Notes under the pieces: model-generated
The model's input: the letters and a program-made list of their open reading frames with translations, nothing else
What the model was told of the DNA's origin: nothing
The model's database searches: none
Translations under genes and position numbers: made by a program
Assembly: GCA_017525235.1 (NCBI GenBank)
Contig: JAFXTC010000053.1
Span: 62,001 to 126,000 of the forward strand
Origin: Bacteroidaceae bacterium
GTDB lineage: Bacteria > Bacteroidota > Bacteroidia > Bacteroidales > Bacteroidaceae
Length of the DNA: 64,000 bases
Reading direction: 5' to 3'
Part shown: positions 1 through 9,453 of the stretch, piece after piece
Position numbering within the stretch: position 1 is the stretch's first letter
How the letters are laid out: the number at the start of each line of letters is the position of its first letter

Positions 1-801
1 TTCTTCTGGTTCGTGCCAGGCTGTTCCATACTTAAGTTTAAGTTGTTCAGCCTCTCCTAACTCTATGCTCTTTGTGCTGATGTCTGTTGTTACATTGTTA
101 CCTCCCAGTGGTATGACAACAAGATGGCGCAGTATATTGGAGTAATAAACAGAAATGGTAGTAGTGTCGGCTCCAAAATCTACCAGAGCACACCCTGAGC
201 GCTTTTCATTTGCGCTAAGCAGGCAATCTGCTAGACATATAGGTGAGATGAAGAGATCGGCCATTTCAAGACCTGCATTCTTTACACAGCGTTCTATGTT
301 TTCGCTCATGCCATTACGGGCGACAACATTGATGAAACGTGCCTCTATCTGTTCGCATTGCATGCCTACAGGGTCTTGAACATAACGGTTGCCTATTTTG
401 TATTCCTGTGGAATAACATCATGGATTTTTGCTTGAGGATATACAACCCCGTTATTAATCTCCTTGAGTTGGTCAATGATCTTGTTGTCAATCAGTGTTT
501 TCTCTGCGAATTGATAAGGAACGTTATTTTCCAAAGTCCTTAAAGATTGTCCTGATAGGCCCACAAAAACCCGTTTTGTACAAATGCCCAAGTCTTCATT
601 GATTTTCTTCACGACATGCGATATAGCTTGTGTCGTTTTGTCGATATTATCAACAAGTCCTTTTCTGATGGAATCGTTGGTTTCTTCTTGAGAAATAGCT
701 AAAATTCTCATGGTACCGTCAGGTTCCCTTTTACCAGCAATACCCCTAATGGCGGTGGAACCTAGTTCCACGGCAACGATAATGTCCTTTTCTGCTCCCA
801 T
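1..801 (-). CDS. ftsA: Cell division protein FtsA, N-terminal 267 residues (cut by window edge)
   Basis: Actin-like protein that ties FtsZ to the inner membrane and recruits later division proteins. The reading frame is open from the ATG at 799-801 down to base 1 with no stop, so the C-terminal part, including any membrane-targeting helix, lies outside. The visible protein starts MGAEKDIIVAVELGSTAIRG, the phosphate-1 loop of the actin/FtsA fold, and carries GLSGQS and, later, CALVDFGADTTTISVY, a phosphate-2-like loop. It is the last visible gene of the dcw operon and starts 3 bases after the ftsQ stop. ftsZ would be expected next. Family assignment is firm from motifs and gene order. Confidence 0.95.
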   Translation of the reverse strand, partial: MGAEKDIIVAVELGSTAIRGIAGKREPDGTMRILAISQEETNDSIRKGLVDNIDKTTQAISHVVKKINEDLGICTKRVFVGLSGQSLRTLENNVPYQFAEKTLIDNKIIDQLKEINNGVVYPQAKIHDVIPQEYKIGNRYVQDPVGMQCEQIEARFINVVARNGMSENIERCVKNAGLEMADLFISPICLADCLLSANEKRSGCALVDFGADTTTISVYYSNILRHLVVIPLGGNNVTTDISTKSIELGEAEQLKLKYGTAWHEPEE

Positions 802-804
802 AGT

Positions 805-1551
805 CTATATTGTTTTTGTGTTATTTTTCTTGGTACATACAATCTGTCCGTTATAAGACAAGTTAATAATGGAGTATTTGTTCCATCCTGTTTGGCTGAG
901 ACCATTCTTGTAGAATAACATCAAGTTCTCTAGTTTTTTCTTGAAGTTGTCGGCAGTCCCTAAGATTATCACATGTTCTCCAACCCTTGGATATAATTCT
1001 ATCTCATGTTTATCCGTTACGTGGATTTGCTCAATCTGCTTATCCCAAAAATCATCTTCATAGATGAATCTTATCAGTTCCATAAGGTTCTTCTTTGCAT
1101 AGTCTTTAGTGATGTTACCTGTTACGATACAAAGGTCAATGTTTATGTTGTCAACGGGCATGGTGGCACCCTTCCTGTCAAGGTAATAGTTTTCTCCGTT
1201 ATTTTGTACAATATGAACAATAGGTTGTTGTGGCATAATTTGGATACACAGATGGCTTGCTGCAGAGCAATAGCATCTGGCACTATCTATATAAGGATCC
1301 TTTTGAAGTATCTTCTCCAATCCTTGTATGTCGATGCTACTCAACTTTTGTCCTTCGGCAAAGACCTTGTTCTTCGTCAGAATGTTATAAATGTAATCAG
1401 TGCTCACGACTCCACCTTCCAGGCTGTCCATTATTTGTATGTCAACAGCCTCGCAGACACGTTCTTCCGTACGTTGGGAGAATTCTACTATTGCAAATAT
1501 CAGATAGCCTGCAACCAGTAGGAGAAGTATTATTTTGAGTGCAGTTTTCAT
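805..1551 (-). CDS. ftsQ: Cell division protein FtsQ
   Basis: Bitopic division protein of the FtsQ/DivIB family, a scaffold linking the FtsL side of the divisome to the septal synthase. It is 248 residues long. There is a short cytoplasmic start, one membrane helix at about residues 5-24, then a POTRA-like region (about 40-110) containing GLEKILQKDPYIDSARCY, and a beta domain. Sequence conservation in this family is low, so gene order carries much of the call. The start overlaps the murC stop by four bases (ATGA), which implies translational coupling. Confidence 0.9.
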   Translation of the reverse strand: MKTALKIILLLLVAGYLIFAIVEFSQRTEERVCEAVDIQIMDSLEGGVVSTDYIYNILTKNKVFAEGQKLSSIDIQGLEKILQKDPYIDSARCYCSAASHLCIQIMPQQPIVHIVQNNGENYYLDRKGATMPVDNINIDLCIVTGNITKDYAKKNLMELIRFIYEDDFWDKQIEQIHVTDKHEIELYPRVGEHVIILGTADNFKKKLENLMLFYKNGLSQTGWNKYSIINLSYNGQIVCTKKNNTKTI

Positions 1552-2927
1552 GATAGTGGTTTAAGTGTCTTTGTTATTTGGTCAGCATAATTCTCAATGT
1601 CTCCTGCTCCCAATGTGATGAGTACATCAAATCCCCCCTGACGTACAACATCGATAATTTCTTCTTTCTTGCACATTTGTTTTTTCACACCAGGACGTAG
1701 GTTATCGTAGATGAGTGCACTGGTCACACCTGGGATGGGTGCTTCTCTGGCAGGGTAGATATCAACGATGGCGACATCATCCAATAGGGAGAGGGCATCT
1801 GCAAAGTCACGATAAAAATCTCTGGTTCGTGTGTACAGATGAGGTTGGAAGATGACCTTGATTTTCTTTCCTTCATATAGTTGTTTGATACTAAGCAGGC
1901 TCTGGCGTATTTCCTCTGGATGATGTGCGTAGTCACTAAGATATACCATCTTATCAGTCTTCAGGCGGAAGTCGAATCTGCGGTCTACACCACCAAAGGA
2001 TTCCATTCCTTTGCGGATTTCTTCTTCGTTTGCACCTGCTATCTGAGCAAGAGCCATTGCAGCTATCCCGTTTTCAATGTTTACTGTCACGGGAACACCA
2101 AGTTTTATGTCTTTGATGTTTCCTAATGGTGATATAAGATCGAAAGAGATTTCCCCATTGCCTATCTTAACATTATCGGCACGGAAATCGCCTTCTTCCC
2201 TGCTGTAGGTGTAGGTGGTAACGCCTTTCTGCGTGTTGGGCTTCATCTTCAATCCTGTATGTAGAATCAGGTATCCTCCTGGCAGGATGAGACTGCTGTA
2301 TTTGCTGAAACTCTCTAGGTAAGCCTCTTCTGTTCCATAGATATCCAAATGGTCGGCGTCTGTGGCTGTGATGACGCTAGCAAAGGGAGTTAGCCAGTGG
2401 AAACTACGGTCGAACTCATCTGCTTCGATAACGACATAGGGACTATCTTTGCTGATGATATAGTTGGTGCCATAGTTTTTAGTGATTCCACCAAGGAAGG
2501 CATTACAGTCAATATGGCTCTGGTGCAACAAATGAGCTGCCATACTACTGGTGGTGGTTTTGCCGTGTGTACCTGCTACACAGAGTCCTTTCAACGAGCG
2601 GGTAAGCGTACCCAAAACCTGTGCACGTTTCTGAATCTCAAATCCTTTCTCACGGAAGTACACCAGTTCCTTGTGTTCTGCAGGGATGGCAGGTGTATAG
2701 ATAACCAAAGTAGAATCTGCGTTCTTGCATTCTGCTGGAATCTGCTCTACATCTTCAGAATAATGAATTATGGCCCCTTCTTCCTGCAGTTTCTTTGTCA
2801 GGTCACTGGGTGTTTTATCATATCCGCCCACAATTAACCCTTTGTGTATGAAATAACGGGCAATAGCGCTCATTCCTATACCGCCAATACCGACGAAATA
2901 TACAGACTTTATATCGTTTAGATTCAT
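1548..2927 (-). CDS. murC: UDP-N-acetylmuramate--L-alanine ligase
   Basis: Cytoplasmic Mur ligase that adds L-Ala to UDP-MurNAc using ATP, the first amino-acid step of peptidoglycan precursor synthesis. At 459 residues it has normal length. Visible features are the N-terminal dinucleotide-fold loop VGIGGIGMSAIA (about 12-23), the ATP loop GTHGKTTT at 119-126, ADEFDRSF, and the C-terminal-domain DYAHHPEEI. It lies between murG (5-base gap) and ftsQ (4-base overlap). The HH after DYA is typical of MurC and separates it from the other ligases in the cluster. Confidence 0.97.
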   Translation of the reverse strand: MNLNDIKSVYFVGIGGIGMSAIARYFIHKGLIVGGYDKTPSDLTKKLQEEGAIIHYSEDVEQIPAECKNADSTLVIYTPAIPAEHKELVYFREKGFEIQKRAQVLGTLTRSLKGLCVAGTHGKTTTSSMAAHLLHQSHIDCNAFLGGITKNYGTNYIISKDSPYVVIEADEFDRSFHWLTPFASVITATDADHLDIYGTEEAYLESFSKYSSLILPGGYLILHTGLKMKPNTQKGVTTYTYSREEGDFRADNVKIGNGEISFDLISPLGNIKDIKLGVPVTVNIENGIAAMALAQIAGANEEEIRKGMESFGGVDRRFDFRLKTDKMVYLSDYAHHPEEIRQSLLSIKQLYEGKKIKVIFQPHLYTRTRDFYRDFADALSLLDDVAIVDIYPAREAPIPGVTSALIYDNLRPGVKKQMCKKEEIIDVVRQGGFDVLITLGAGDIENYADQITKTLKPLS

Positions 2928-2932
2928 ATTCT

Positions 2933-4042
2933 CTATTCTTTTACTAATTTCAAAACTTCTTCTGCAATGACACGTGCAGAATCCTTATATGCCATCTTGT
3001 AGGCATTCTCTCCCAGCGTCTTCAGCTTGTCTGCGTTCACGACTGTTGTCAGAGCCAATGGGATAAGCTCAACTACAGCATTCGCATCCTTGACATACAG
3101 TGCAGCCTGTTTGTCGACCAGTGCCATCGCATTGTGTGTCTGATGGTCTTCTGCTACGTTAGGACTTGGTACCAGAATGCTGGGCTTTCCCAATAGGCAA
3201 AGTTCGCTTATGCTGCTGGCTCCAGCCCTGCTTATAACAAGGTCTGCCAGGCGGTATGCCATATCCATCTGACTGATGAAGTCTGTTATGTACAGGTTAC
3301 TGGGCACCTCCTTGTTTCTCAGTTCGTTGGCTATAGCCTCTTTATAGTACCCTCCAGTCTGCCAGATGAACTGAACGGGCATCTGGGCAATCTTGTCCAA
3401 ATTCTGCAGTACGCTCACATTCATGGTTTTGGCACCTAGACTTCCTCCAACCAGAAGAATGGTAGGTACGTTTGCCTTGAGGTTAAAGGCGTTGGCAGCC
3501 TCTTCTTTTGTTATGTTGTTGTTTATCAGATTCTGGCGGACAGGATTGCCAGTGAGCATTATTTTCTCTTTGGGGAAGAAGCGTTCCATTCCCTCGTAAG
3601 CTACACAAATCTTGCTAGCTTTCTTGGCAAGTGTTTTGTTTGTCAGTCCTGCAAAGCTGTTCTGCTCCTGAATCAGGCAGGGAATGCCCAACTCATATGC
3701 AGCATTCAGTGTGGCGGAGCTGGCATAGCCGCCCACTCCTACGGCAACATGTGGCTTAAACTGGCGTATGGTTTTCTTGATAGCCTTTTTGCTTCGCAGG
3801 AAATCCCACAGCACCCCGATGTTGCCAGGCTTCCATAGTGGTCGTAATAAACCTCTGACAGGTAGTCCCACAATCTTGTAGCCGGCTGCAGGAACTTTTT
3901 GCATTTCCATCCTTCCCTCTGCACCGACGAAAAGAATCTCCGCATTGGGACGCAGTTCTTTCAGTGCATTGGCAATACTTACCGCAGGAAAGATATGTCC
4001 CCCAGTTCCACCACCGCTTATTATGACTCTCAAATCTTCCAT
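2933..4042 (-). CDS. murG: UDP-GlcNAc:undecaprenyl-PP-MurNAc-pentapeptide GlcNAc transferase
   Basis: Peripheral membrane glycosyltransferase (GT28) that turns lipid I into lipid II. It is 369 residues long. The N-terminal glycine-rich loop GGGTGGHIFPA lies at about 10-20, GVGGYASS in the N domain, and the C-terminal donor-binding region has LLVGGSLGAKTMN and VISRAGASSISELCLLGKPSILVP (partial quote of the conserved stretch). It follows ftsW after 13 bases and precedes murC, the usual dcw position. Confidence 0.97.
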   Translation of the reverse strand: MEDLRVIISGGGTGGHIFPAVSIANALKELRPNAEILFVGAEGRMEMQKVPAAGYKIVGLPVRGLLRPLWKPGNIGVLWDFLRSKKAIKKTIRQFKPHVAVGVGGYASSATLNAAYELGIPCLIQEQNSFAGLTNKTLAKKASKICVAYEGMERFFPKEKIMLTGNPVRQNLINNNITKEEAANAFNLKANVPTILLVGGSLGAKTMNVSVLQNLDKIAQMPVQFIWQTGGYYKEAIANELRNKEVPSNLYITDFISQMDMAYRLADLVISRAGASSISELCLLGKPSILVPSPNVAEDHQTHNAMALVDKQAALYVKDANAVVELIPLALTTVVNADKLKTLGENAYKMAYKDSARVIAEEVLKLVKE

Positions 4043-4055
4043 ATACCTTATTATA

Positions 4056-5249
4056 TTATATAGAATACTCTTCTTTTTTCTTAGCTGTTCTGCTTACGCT
4101 TAGAATCATTCCAAAGTAGGCACAGTTTACAAACGTGCTGGTTCCGCCTCGACTGATTAATGGAAGCGGCTGCCCGGTTACAGGGAATGCACCTGTGGCA
4201 ACAGCCATGTTCACCATCGCCTGTATTACTATCATTAGTGCCAATCCCATTACCAGATACGAAGGGAACCTCGACTTACACCTGCTGGCAATCTTCATGG
4301 ACTGCCACATTAGGAGTAAGTAAAGGAACATCACACCAAAAAGACCGAAGATTCCGGTTTCTTCTATTATAATCGCATAGATAAAGTCGGAATATGCCTG
4401 AGGGAGATAATCCCGTTGTACAGAATTGCCAGGTCCTTTACCTATGATGCCGCATGTGCCAATGGCAATGTTGGCATGTGTAACTTGTATGTTTTCTGTC
4501 AAAGGATATTTGTTGGGATCTTCAGGAATCTCATGATTCGTGGTAAGTCGGTGTACCCAAGTAGGAATTCGATGTAGGGGGCCTTGTGCCATCTTTTCCA
4601 TCGTCTCCTCAGATTTCGATAAGGTATAGACCGTTGTCCCTCCTAATATGGCCCCAGCAAGAACTAATCCTACAATAATTGCCAGATATTTCTTAGGTGC
4701 CTGGGCATAGAAGAGTATACCAAAAATGGTGATACCGATAATACCTGCGGTGGAGAGATTCTCCGTTGCTATGAGAAGCAGGACGAAAGCCGTTACGCCC
4801 AGCACCCATTTGGTGCCGATTTTAGAGGCTCCTTTTTCATCTCTTGATGTTGATAAGATAAAAGCTGTGAATCCGATAAGCCCCATTTTTGCCAATTCAG
4901 AAGGTTGGAAGGAAATTTTTCCTATCTCAAGCCATCTGGCGCCACCGTTAATCTTGGTAGTAAACAACACGATAATAAGCAGTAGGATGGACAATGCTAA
5001 TACAACAAGTGAACCAAGTTTGAACCAATTGCATGAAATCTGGGTGATAATCCATGCAAAGACGATTCCTATTCCAAGGAATGCACTATGTCGTAATACG
5101 GGATCCCAATAGTGTCCGTTAGAATAGGTCATTGTACTGGTTGCACTATAAACCTCAATTATGGATATCATGCAGAGGAATAGGAATACCATCCATATTA
5201 CCATGTCTCCTTGCAGCCAACTTTTTTCTTTAAGATTGCTTATTGTCAT
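4056..5249 (-). CDS. ftsW: Lipid II polymerase FtsW (SEDS family)
   Basis: Integral-membrane glycan polymerase of the SEDS family that works with the class B PBP encoded upstream (ftsI) at the septum. The 397-residue protein is strongly hydrophobic, consistent with about ten membrane segments. Conserved SEDS features are GGARWLEIGKISFQPSEL in the first half and PLPLISRGGTS at about 361-371. Placement between murD and murG supports FtsW over RodA. The gap to murD is 50 bases, one of the larger gaps in the operon, but no promoter match was seen in it. Confidence 0.95.
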   Translation of the reverse strand: MTISNLKEKSWLQGDMVIWMVFLFLCMISIIEVYSATSTMTYSNGHYWDPVLRHSAFLGIGIVFAWIITQISCNWFKLGSLVVLALSILLLIIVLFTTKINGGARWLEIGKISFQPSELAKMGLIGFTAFILSTSRDEKGASKIGTKWVLGVTAFVLLLIATENLSTAGIIGITIFGILFYAQAPKKYLAIIVGLVLAGAILGGTTVYTLSKSEETMEKMAQGPLHRIPTWVHRLTTNHEIPEDPNKYPLTENIQVTHANIAIGTCGIIGKGPGNSVQRDYLPQAYSDFIYAIIIEETGIFGLFGVMFLYLLLMWQSMKIASRCKSRFPSYLVMGLALMIVIQAMVNMAVATGAFPVTGQPLPLISRGGTSTFVNCAYFGMILSVSRTAKKKEEYSI

Positions 5250-5299
5250 ATTTTGTTGTTCCTTTTTCTTCTTTAACGTTTCTTCCTGATAAGTCCTTC

Positions 5300-6640
5300 T
5301 TACAATGCTCTGACTAATTCCTTGAATTGCTCGCCTCGGTCCTCCATATTTTTGAAAAGGTCAAAGCTGGCACAGCAGGGACTCAGCAATACCGTATAAC
5401 CCGGTTTTGCCATTTTCACACATTCCGCCACACAGTCTTTCATGCTGTGCGTATCTGCTATGGGTATTCCCATGCCGTCGAAGAAATTGTGTAACTTTGT
5501 GTTGTCGGCTCCCAGGAATACCAAGCCCGCACATTTGGTTTTTACCAAATCCTTGATGGCATTATAGTCATTTCCCTTGTCTTTACCTCCAATAATAAGT
5601 ATGGTAGGAGTCGTCATACTTTCCAGAGCATACCAACAGGCGTCAACATTTGTCGCCTTTGAATCGTTTATGTATTGTACGCCGCCAACACGAGCCACAT
5701 TTTCCAGTCGGTGCTCTACGCCCTCAAAGTCGCCAAGGCTTTGTTTAAGCGTTTCGTCTTTGATACCGCTCAGGTGAGCAGCAATTCCGGCTGCCAAACT
5801 GTTGTACATGTTGTGCTTGCCGTGTAAGCTAAGGCTTTCCTGTTCCATATTGAACGGGGTGGGGCGTTCGATTACATAATGCCCGTCGTTAATGTAGCCA
5901 ATCATGCCGTTCTTCTTGAGAATACTGAAGGGGCACAACTGAGATTTGATTCCGTATTTTTTCAGTTCCTTGGCAATGATGGGGTCGTCTGCCCAGTATA
6001 CAAAAGCATCTTCTTCTGTCTGGTTCTGTAGAATACGCATCTTGGCATCCGTATATTCTTGCATACTGTTGTTGTAGCGGTCCAGATGGTCAGGCGTGAT
6101 GTTCAGCAGCACGGCAATGTTGGCACGGAACTTATACATGTTGTCAAGTTGGAAACTACTGAGTTCAATGATGTAGTAATCATATTCTTTGCCTTCGGCA
6201 ATCTGAAGCGCTAGACTTCTTCCTATGTTACCTGCTAGTCCAACGTTATAACCTGCATTTTTGAAGATGTGATAGATGAGGCTGGTGGTTGTAGTCTTGC
6301 CGTTTGAGCCTGTAATACAGATCATCTTGGCGTGGGTATATCGTCCGGCAAACTCTATTTCATTTATGATAGGTATTCCTGCTTCCTTGGCTTTAATAAT
6401 CATAGGTGCGTTCTCAGGAATACCAGGACTCTTGATGATTTCTTTGGCATTCAGAATCTTTTCTTCGGTATGATGTCCTTCTTCCCATTCAATGGCATAT
6501 TGCTCCAGCATACTCTTGTATTCTGGCTTTATCATTCCCATGTCGCTGACAAAGACCTCAAAACCTTTTTTGAGGGCAAGGACAGCTGCACCTACACCGC
6601 TCTCGGCTGCGCCTAAAACAACAATTCTATCTTTCATCAT
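5300..6640 (-). CDS. murD: UDP-N-acetylmuramoyl-L-alanine--D-glutamate ligase
   Basis: Cytoplasmic Mur ligase adding D-Glu to UDP-MurNAc-L-Ala. It is 446 residues long. Visible are the N-terminal VLGAAESGVGAA loop (about 8-19), the ATP loop GSNGKTTT at 111-118, LNITPDHLDRY, INDSKATNVDA and the C-terminal LLSPCCASFDLFKNMEDRG, which is characteristic of MurD. Two in-frame ATGs open the gene (6640 and 6637); either is plausible. It begins one base after the mraY stop, so the two are tightly coupled. Confidence 0.96.
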   Translation of the reverse strand: MMKDRIVVLGAAESGVGAAVLALKKGFEVFVSDMGMIKPEYKSMLEQYAIEWEEGHHTEEKILNAKEIIKSPGIPENAPMIIKAKEAGIPIINEIEFAGRYTHAKMICITGSNGKTTTTSLIYHIFKNAGYNVGLAGNIGRSLALQIAEGKEYDYYIIELSSFQLDNMYKFRANIAVLLNITPDHLDRYNNSMQEYTDAKMRILQNQTEEDAFVYWADDPIIAKELKKYGIKSQLCPFSILKKNGMIGYINDGHYVIERPTPFNMEQESLSLHGKHNMYNSLAAGIAAHLSGIKDETLKQSLGDFEGVEHRLENVARVGGVQYINDSKATNVDACWYALESMTTPTILIIGGKDKGNDYNAIKDLVKTKCAGLVFLGADNTKLHNFFDGMGIPIADTHSMKDCVAECVKMAKPGYTVLLSPCCASFDLFKNMEDRGEQFKELVRAL

Positions 6641-6641
6641 C

Positions 6642-7907
6642 TTATCTTATCTTTAATGTCACTATGGTAAGTGCTGCTAGTATAATGGTTACAATCCAGA
6701 ATCGGACTGTTATTTTTGATTCAAGCCAACATCCTTTGGGCCAGTTGATAAGCACCTTGAAGTCAGCAGGAAGCTGACCTGGTGCCACCCTGAATGTGTC
6801 ATGAATGGGTGCACGCTTAAAGACACGCCACTTTTGTCCTCGCTTATTTCCCATTTTTGCATATCTGGTTTGGAGCAGAACACTGACACTCTCCATAAAG
6901 AATATAAAGCAAAGCAGGGGAATCAGCAGTTCCTTGTGAATGATGATAGCTGCAACGGCTATGATTCCACCTATAGCAAGACTGCCCGTGTCACCCATAA
7001 ATATCTGGGCAGGATATGCATTATACCACAAGAAGCCTATTAATGCTCCTACGAATGCCAACAAGAAGATTACCATCTCCTCGCTTCCTGGAATAAACAT
7101 GATATTCAGGTATCCAGCCATCACGATATGGCTGCTTACGTATGCCAAAATAGCTAAAGCCACTCCAATGATGGCCGAGTTTCCTGCACACATACCATCC
7201 ATACCATCATTAAGGTTACAACCGTTGCTTACGGCCATTACCACAAAGGTTGTCATGAATACAAAGAATATCCAACCGGCTGCCGTACGGTATCTACCTA
7301 AAAAACGGAATATATCGCTATATTGAAGGTTATTATTCTTAACGAATGGGATGGTGGTTATGGTGCTCTTTACCGCTTCCCTTTTGTATGTTACCTCTTC
7401 CGTGGGGTTCTGAACTTCAGCTTTCACATTCTCGCGCACAACGGCATCGGGACTTAGCCATAAGGTCAGTCCGATGATAAGGCCTAGCAGAGCTTGACCA
7501 GCCAGCTTGTACAATGGGCGTAAACCATCTTTTGTGTGATTCATCTTAATGTAGTCATCAGCAAAGCCGAGAGCACCTAACCATATGGTTGTTAGAATCA
7601 TCAACAACATGTATATGTTACGTAATCTTCCCAACAACAAACAGGGTACTACTGTTGCAATGATAATAATCAGGCCACCCATTGTGGGAACTCCTTTCTT
7701 GTCCACTCCATAGGGGTCGATGCTCGCATTGCGGGCTTCCTCGTTGAAGCCACGTTGCTTCATCCATTTGATGAAATACTCTCCAAACCAAACAGAAATG
7801 ATTAATGAGAGCACCAATGTTAAGAGTGCACGGAATGAGATATATGACCAGAGGTGAGCACCGCTCACTCCATATTCTCCTAAATATCTGAACAAATAAT
7901 ATAACAT
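6642..7907 (-). CDS. mraY: Phospho-N-acetylmuramoyl-pentapeptide transferase
   Basis: Polytopic membrane enzyme that transfers phospho-MurNAc-pentapeptide to undecaprenyl phosphate, making lipid I. Catalytic signatures are visible: FADDYIKM, NLNDGMDGMCAG and MGDTGSLAIGG. At 421 residues it is longer than the roughly 360 residues of enterobacterial MraY. The extra length is mainly a polar stretch at about residues 160-205 that contains several charged residues and interrupts the helices, a form I associate with Bacteroidetes. A 56-base gap filled with low-complexity repeat separates it from murE; murF, often found here in other phyla, is absent. Confidence 0.96.
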   Translation of the reverse strand: MLYYLFRYLGEYGVSGAHLWSYISFRALLTLVLSLIISVWFGEYFIKWMKQRGFNEEARNASIDPYGVDKKGVPTMGGLIIIIATVVPCLLLGRLRNIYMLLMILTTIWLGALGFADDYIKMNHTKDGLRPLYKLAGQALLGLIIGLTLWLSPDAVVRENVKAEVQNPTEEVTYKREAVKSTITTIPFVKNNNLQYSDIFRFLGRYRTAAGWIFFVFMTTFVVMAVSNGCNLNDGMDGMCAGNSAIIGVALAILAYVSSHIVMAGYLNIMFIPGSEEMVIFLLAFVGALIGFLWYNAYPAQIFMGDTGSLAIGGIIAVAAIIIHKELLIPLLCFIFFMESVSVLLQTRYAKMGNKRGQKWRVFKRAPIHDTFRVAPGQLPADFKVLINWPKGCWLESKITVRFWIVTIILAALTIVTLKIR

Positions 7908-7963
7908 ATATTGGTTTACTGTTTACGGTTTATTGTTTACAGTTGATAAATGCTAATTATAAA
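7908..7963. repeat. GTTTA-rich low-complexity spacer
   Basis: Spacer between murE and mraY made of repeated words such as GTTTACTGTTTACGG, TATTGTTTACAG and TTGATAAA. The same style of sequence occurs at 35858-35912, 37714-37749 and 63694-63850, so it looks like a dispersed spacer repeat rather than a gene-specific signal. No promoter match was found in it. Confidence 0.6.
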
Positions 7964-9442
7964 TTATGAATTAAGTGTCGTGATGTTTTGAACTAAGCCG
8001 AATGCTTCCTGTATTATCTCGTGATCGTCGAAGTGATGTTTTACACCCTGAATAATCTGATAATCCTCATGTCCTTTTCCTGCAACCAGAATTACATCTC
8101 CGGGTTGTGCCATTATACATGCTGTACGTATAGCTTCCCTACGGTCCACAATACTTAGGACACTACGGCGTTGTTTTTCTGTCAGTCCATCCAGCATGTC
8201 ATTGATTATCTCTTGCGGATCCTCGAATCTTGGGTTGTCGCTGGTGATGATTACACGGTCGCTATTCTTGACGGCTTCCTGCGCCATCAAGGGTCTTTTC
8301 CCCTTATCTCTGTTGCCACCTGCGCCGCATACGGTCCAGCATTGGCCGCGATGTTTCAATACTTCGTTAATGGTATCTAATACATTCTTCAGCGCATCAG
8401 GTGTGTGGGCATAGTCAACAATAGCTGTTACACCACTCTTGGAGCGGATGGTCTCGAATCTTCCGTTTACAGGCTTCAGGGCGCTCAGATGAATTAGTGT
8501 CTCCCTTGGCTCTGCCCCCATCATGATGGCTGCTCCGTAGATAGCCAGCAGGTTGCTTACATTGAAACGACCCACAAACTGAACGCATACCTCCTGGCCG
8601 TTAATTTCCAGGTTCATTCCCTCGAAGCTTTCCTCCAGAATCTTGGCTTTGAAGTCGGCTGTCGTACGTGTTGAGTATGTCTTAACAGTAGCCTTTGTGT
8701 TCTGAACCATCACGAATCCGTTCTTGTCATCAGCATTGGTGATGGCGAAGGCGCCTTTTGGCAAAGCATCGAAGAAAGCTTTCTTGGCATCTCTGTAGTT
8801 CTCAAAGGTCTTATGGTAGTCAAGATGGTCACGGGTCAGATTGGTAAAGATACCTCCGGCAAATGTCAAACCTCCTATTCTCTTCTGTGTTACGCTATGG
8901 CTGCTCACTTCCATAAATGCATATTCGCATCCTGCATCAGCCATTTGGCCCAGCAGTTTATTTAGGGTGATGGGGTCGGGTGTTGTACATTCTGTGGGAA
9001 CAGCTTTTCCGTCGATGTAATTGCAGACAGTACTGCATAGGCCGCATTTGTACCCCATGCGCCTAAACATATTATATAATACGGTAGCAATGGTCGTTTT
9101 TCCGTTAGTGCCGGTTACACCTATAAGCTTCATCTTTCCGGTAGGGTTGCCGAAGAAGGTTGTTGCCAAAGGTCCTACGGCATCATCCGTCTTACCATAT
9201 TGTATATAGGTAATTCCAACTTGGATGTCAGAAGGTATTTCTTCACATACAATAGCTTTTGCTCCAAGCTCTATGGCCTTGGCAATATAAGTGTGTCCGT
9301 CGACTTGTGTTCCTCGCATAGCCACGAACATGTTGTCGCTCTTTATCTGGCGTGAGTCTATCTCAATCCCGGTTATCTCTATGTCTGTGTCACCTATAAC
9401 CTTTATGGGACGGCATACATTTATTAATTGCGCTAATTTCAT
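7964..9442 (-). CDS. murE: UDP-MurNAc-L-Ala-D-Glu--meso-diaminopimelate ligase
   Basis: Cytoplasmic Mur ligase adding the third stem-peptide residue. It is 492 residues long. The ATP loop GTNGKTT is at 111-117, with STRTT and DYAHTPDAL further on. The C-terminal motif DNPR (402-405) is the established marker of meso-diaminopimelate specificity, as opposed to lysine-adding MurE proteins, so a DAP-type peptidoglycan is inferred. It follows ftsI after 11 bases. Confidence 0.96.
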   Translation of the reverse strand: MKLAQLINVCRPIKVIGDTDIEITGIEIDSRQIKSDNMFVAMRGTQVDGHTYIAKAIELGAKAIVCEEIPSDIQVGITYIQYGKTDDAVGPLATTFFGNPTGKMKLIGVTGTNGKTTIATVLYNMFRRMGYKCGLCSTVCNYIDGKAVPTECTTPDPITLNKLLGQMADAGCEYAFMEVSSHSVTQKRIGGLTFAGGIFTNLTRDHLDYHKTFENYRDAKKAFFDALPKGAFAITNADDKNGFVMVQNTKATVKTYSTRTTADFKAKILEESFEGMNLEINGQEVCVQFVGRFNVSNLLAIYGAAIMMGAEPRETLIHLSALKPVNGRFETIRSKSGVTAIVDYAHTPDALKNVLDTINEVLKHRGQCWTVCGAGGNRDKGKRPLMAQEAVKNSDRVIITSDNPRFEDPQEIINDMLDGLTEKQRRSVLSIVDRREAIRTACIMAQPGDVILVAGKGHEDYQIIQGVKHHFDDHEIIQEAFGLVQNITTLNS

Positions 9443-9453
9443 AATTGTATGTG

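Noticed and set aside
1006-1521. Plus-strand frame of 171 codons opposite ftsQ
   Set aside because: Low-complexity, Cys/Leu/Tyr-rich translation without motifs; ftsQ is fixed by operon context and overlap.
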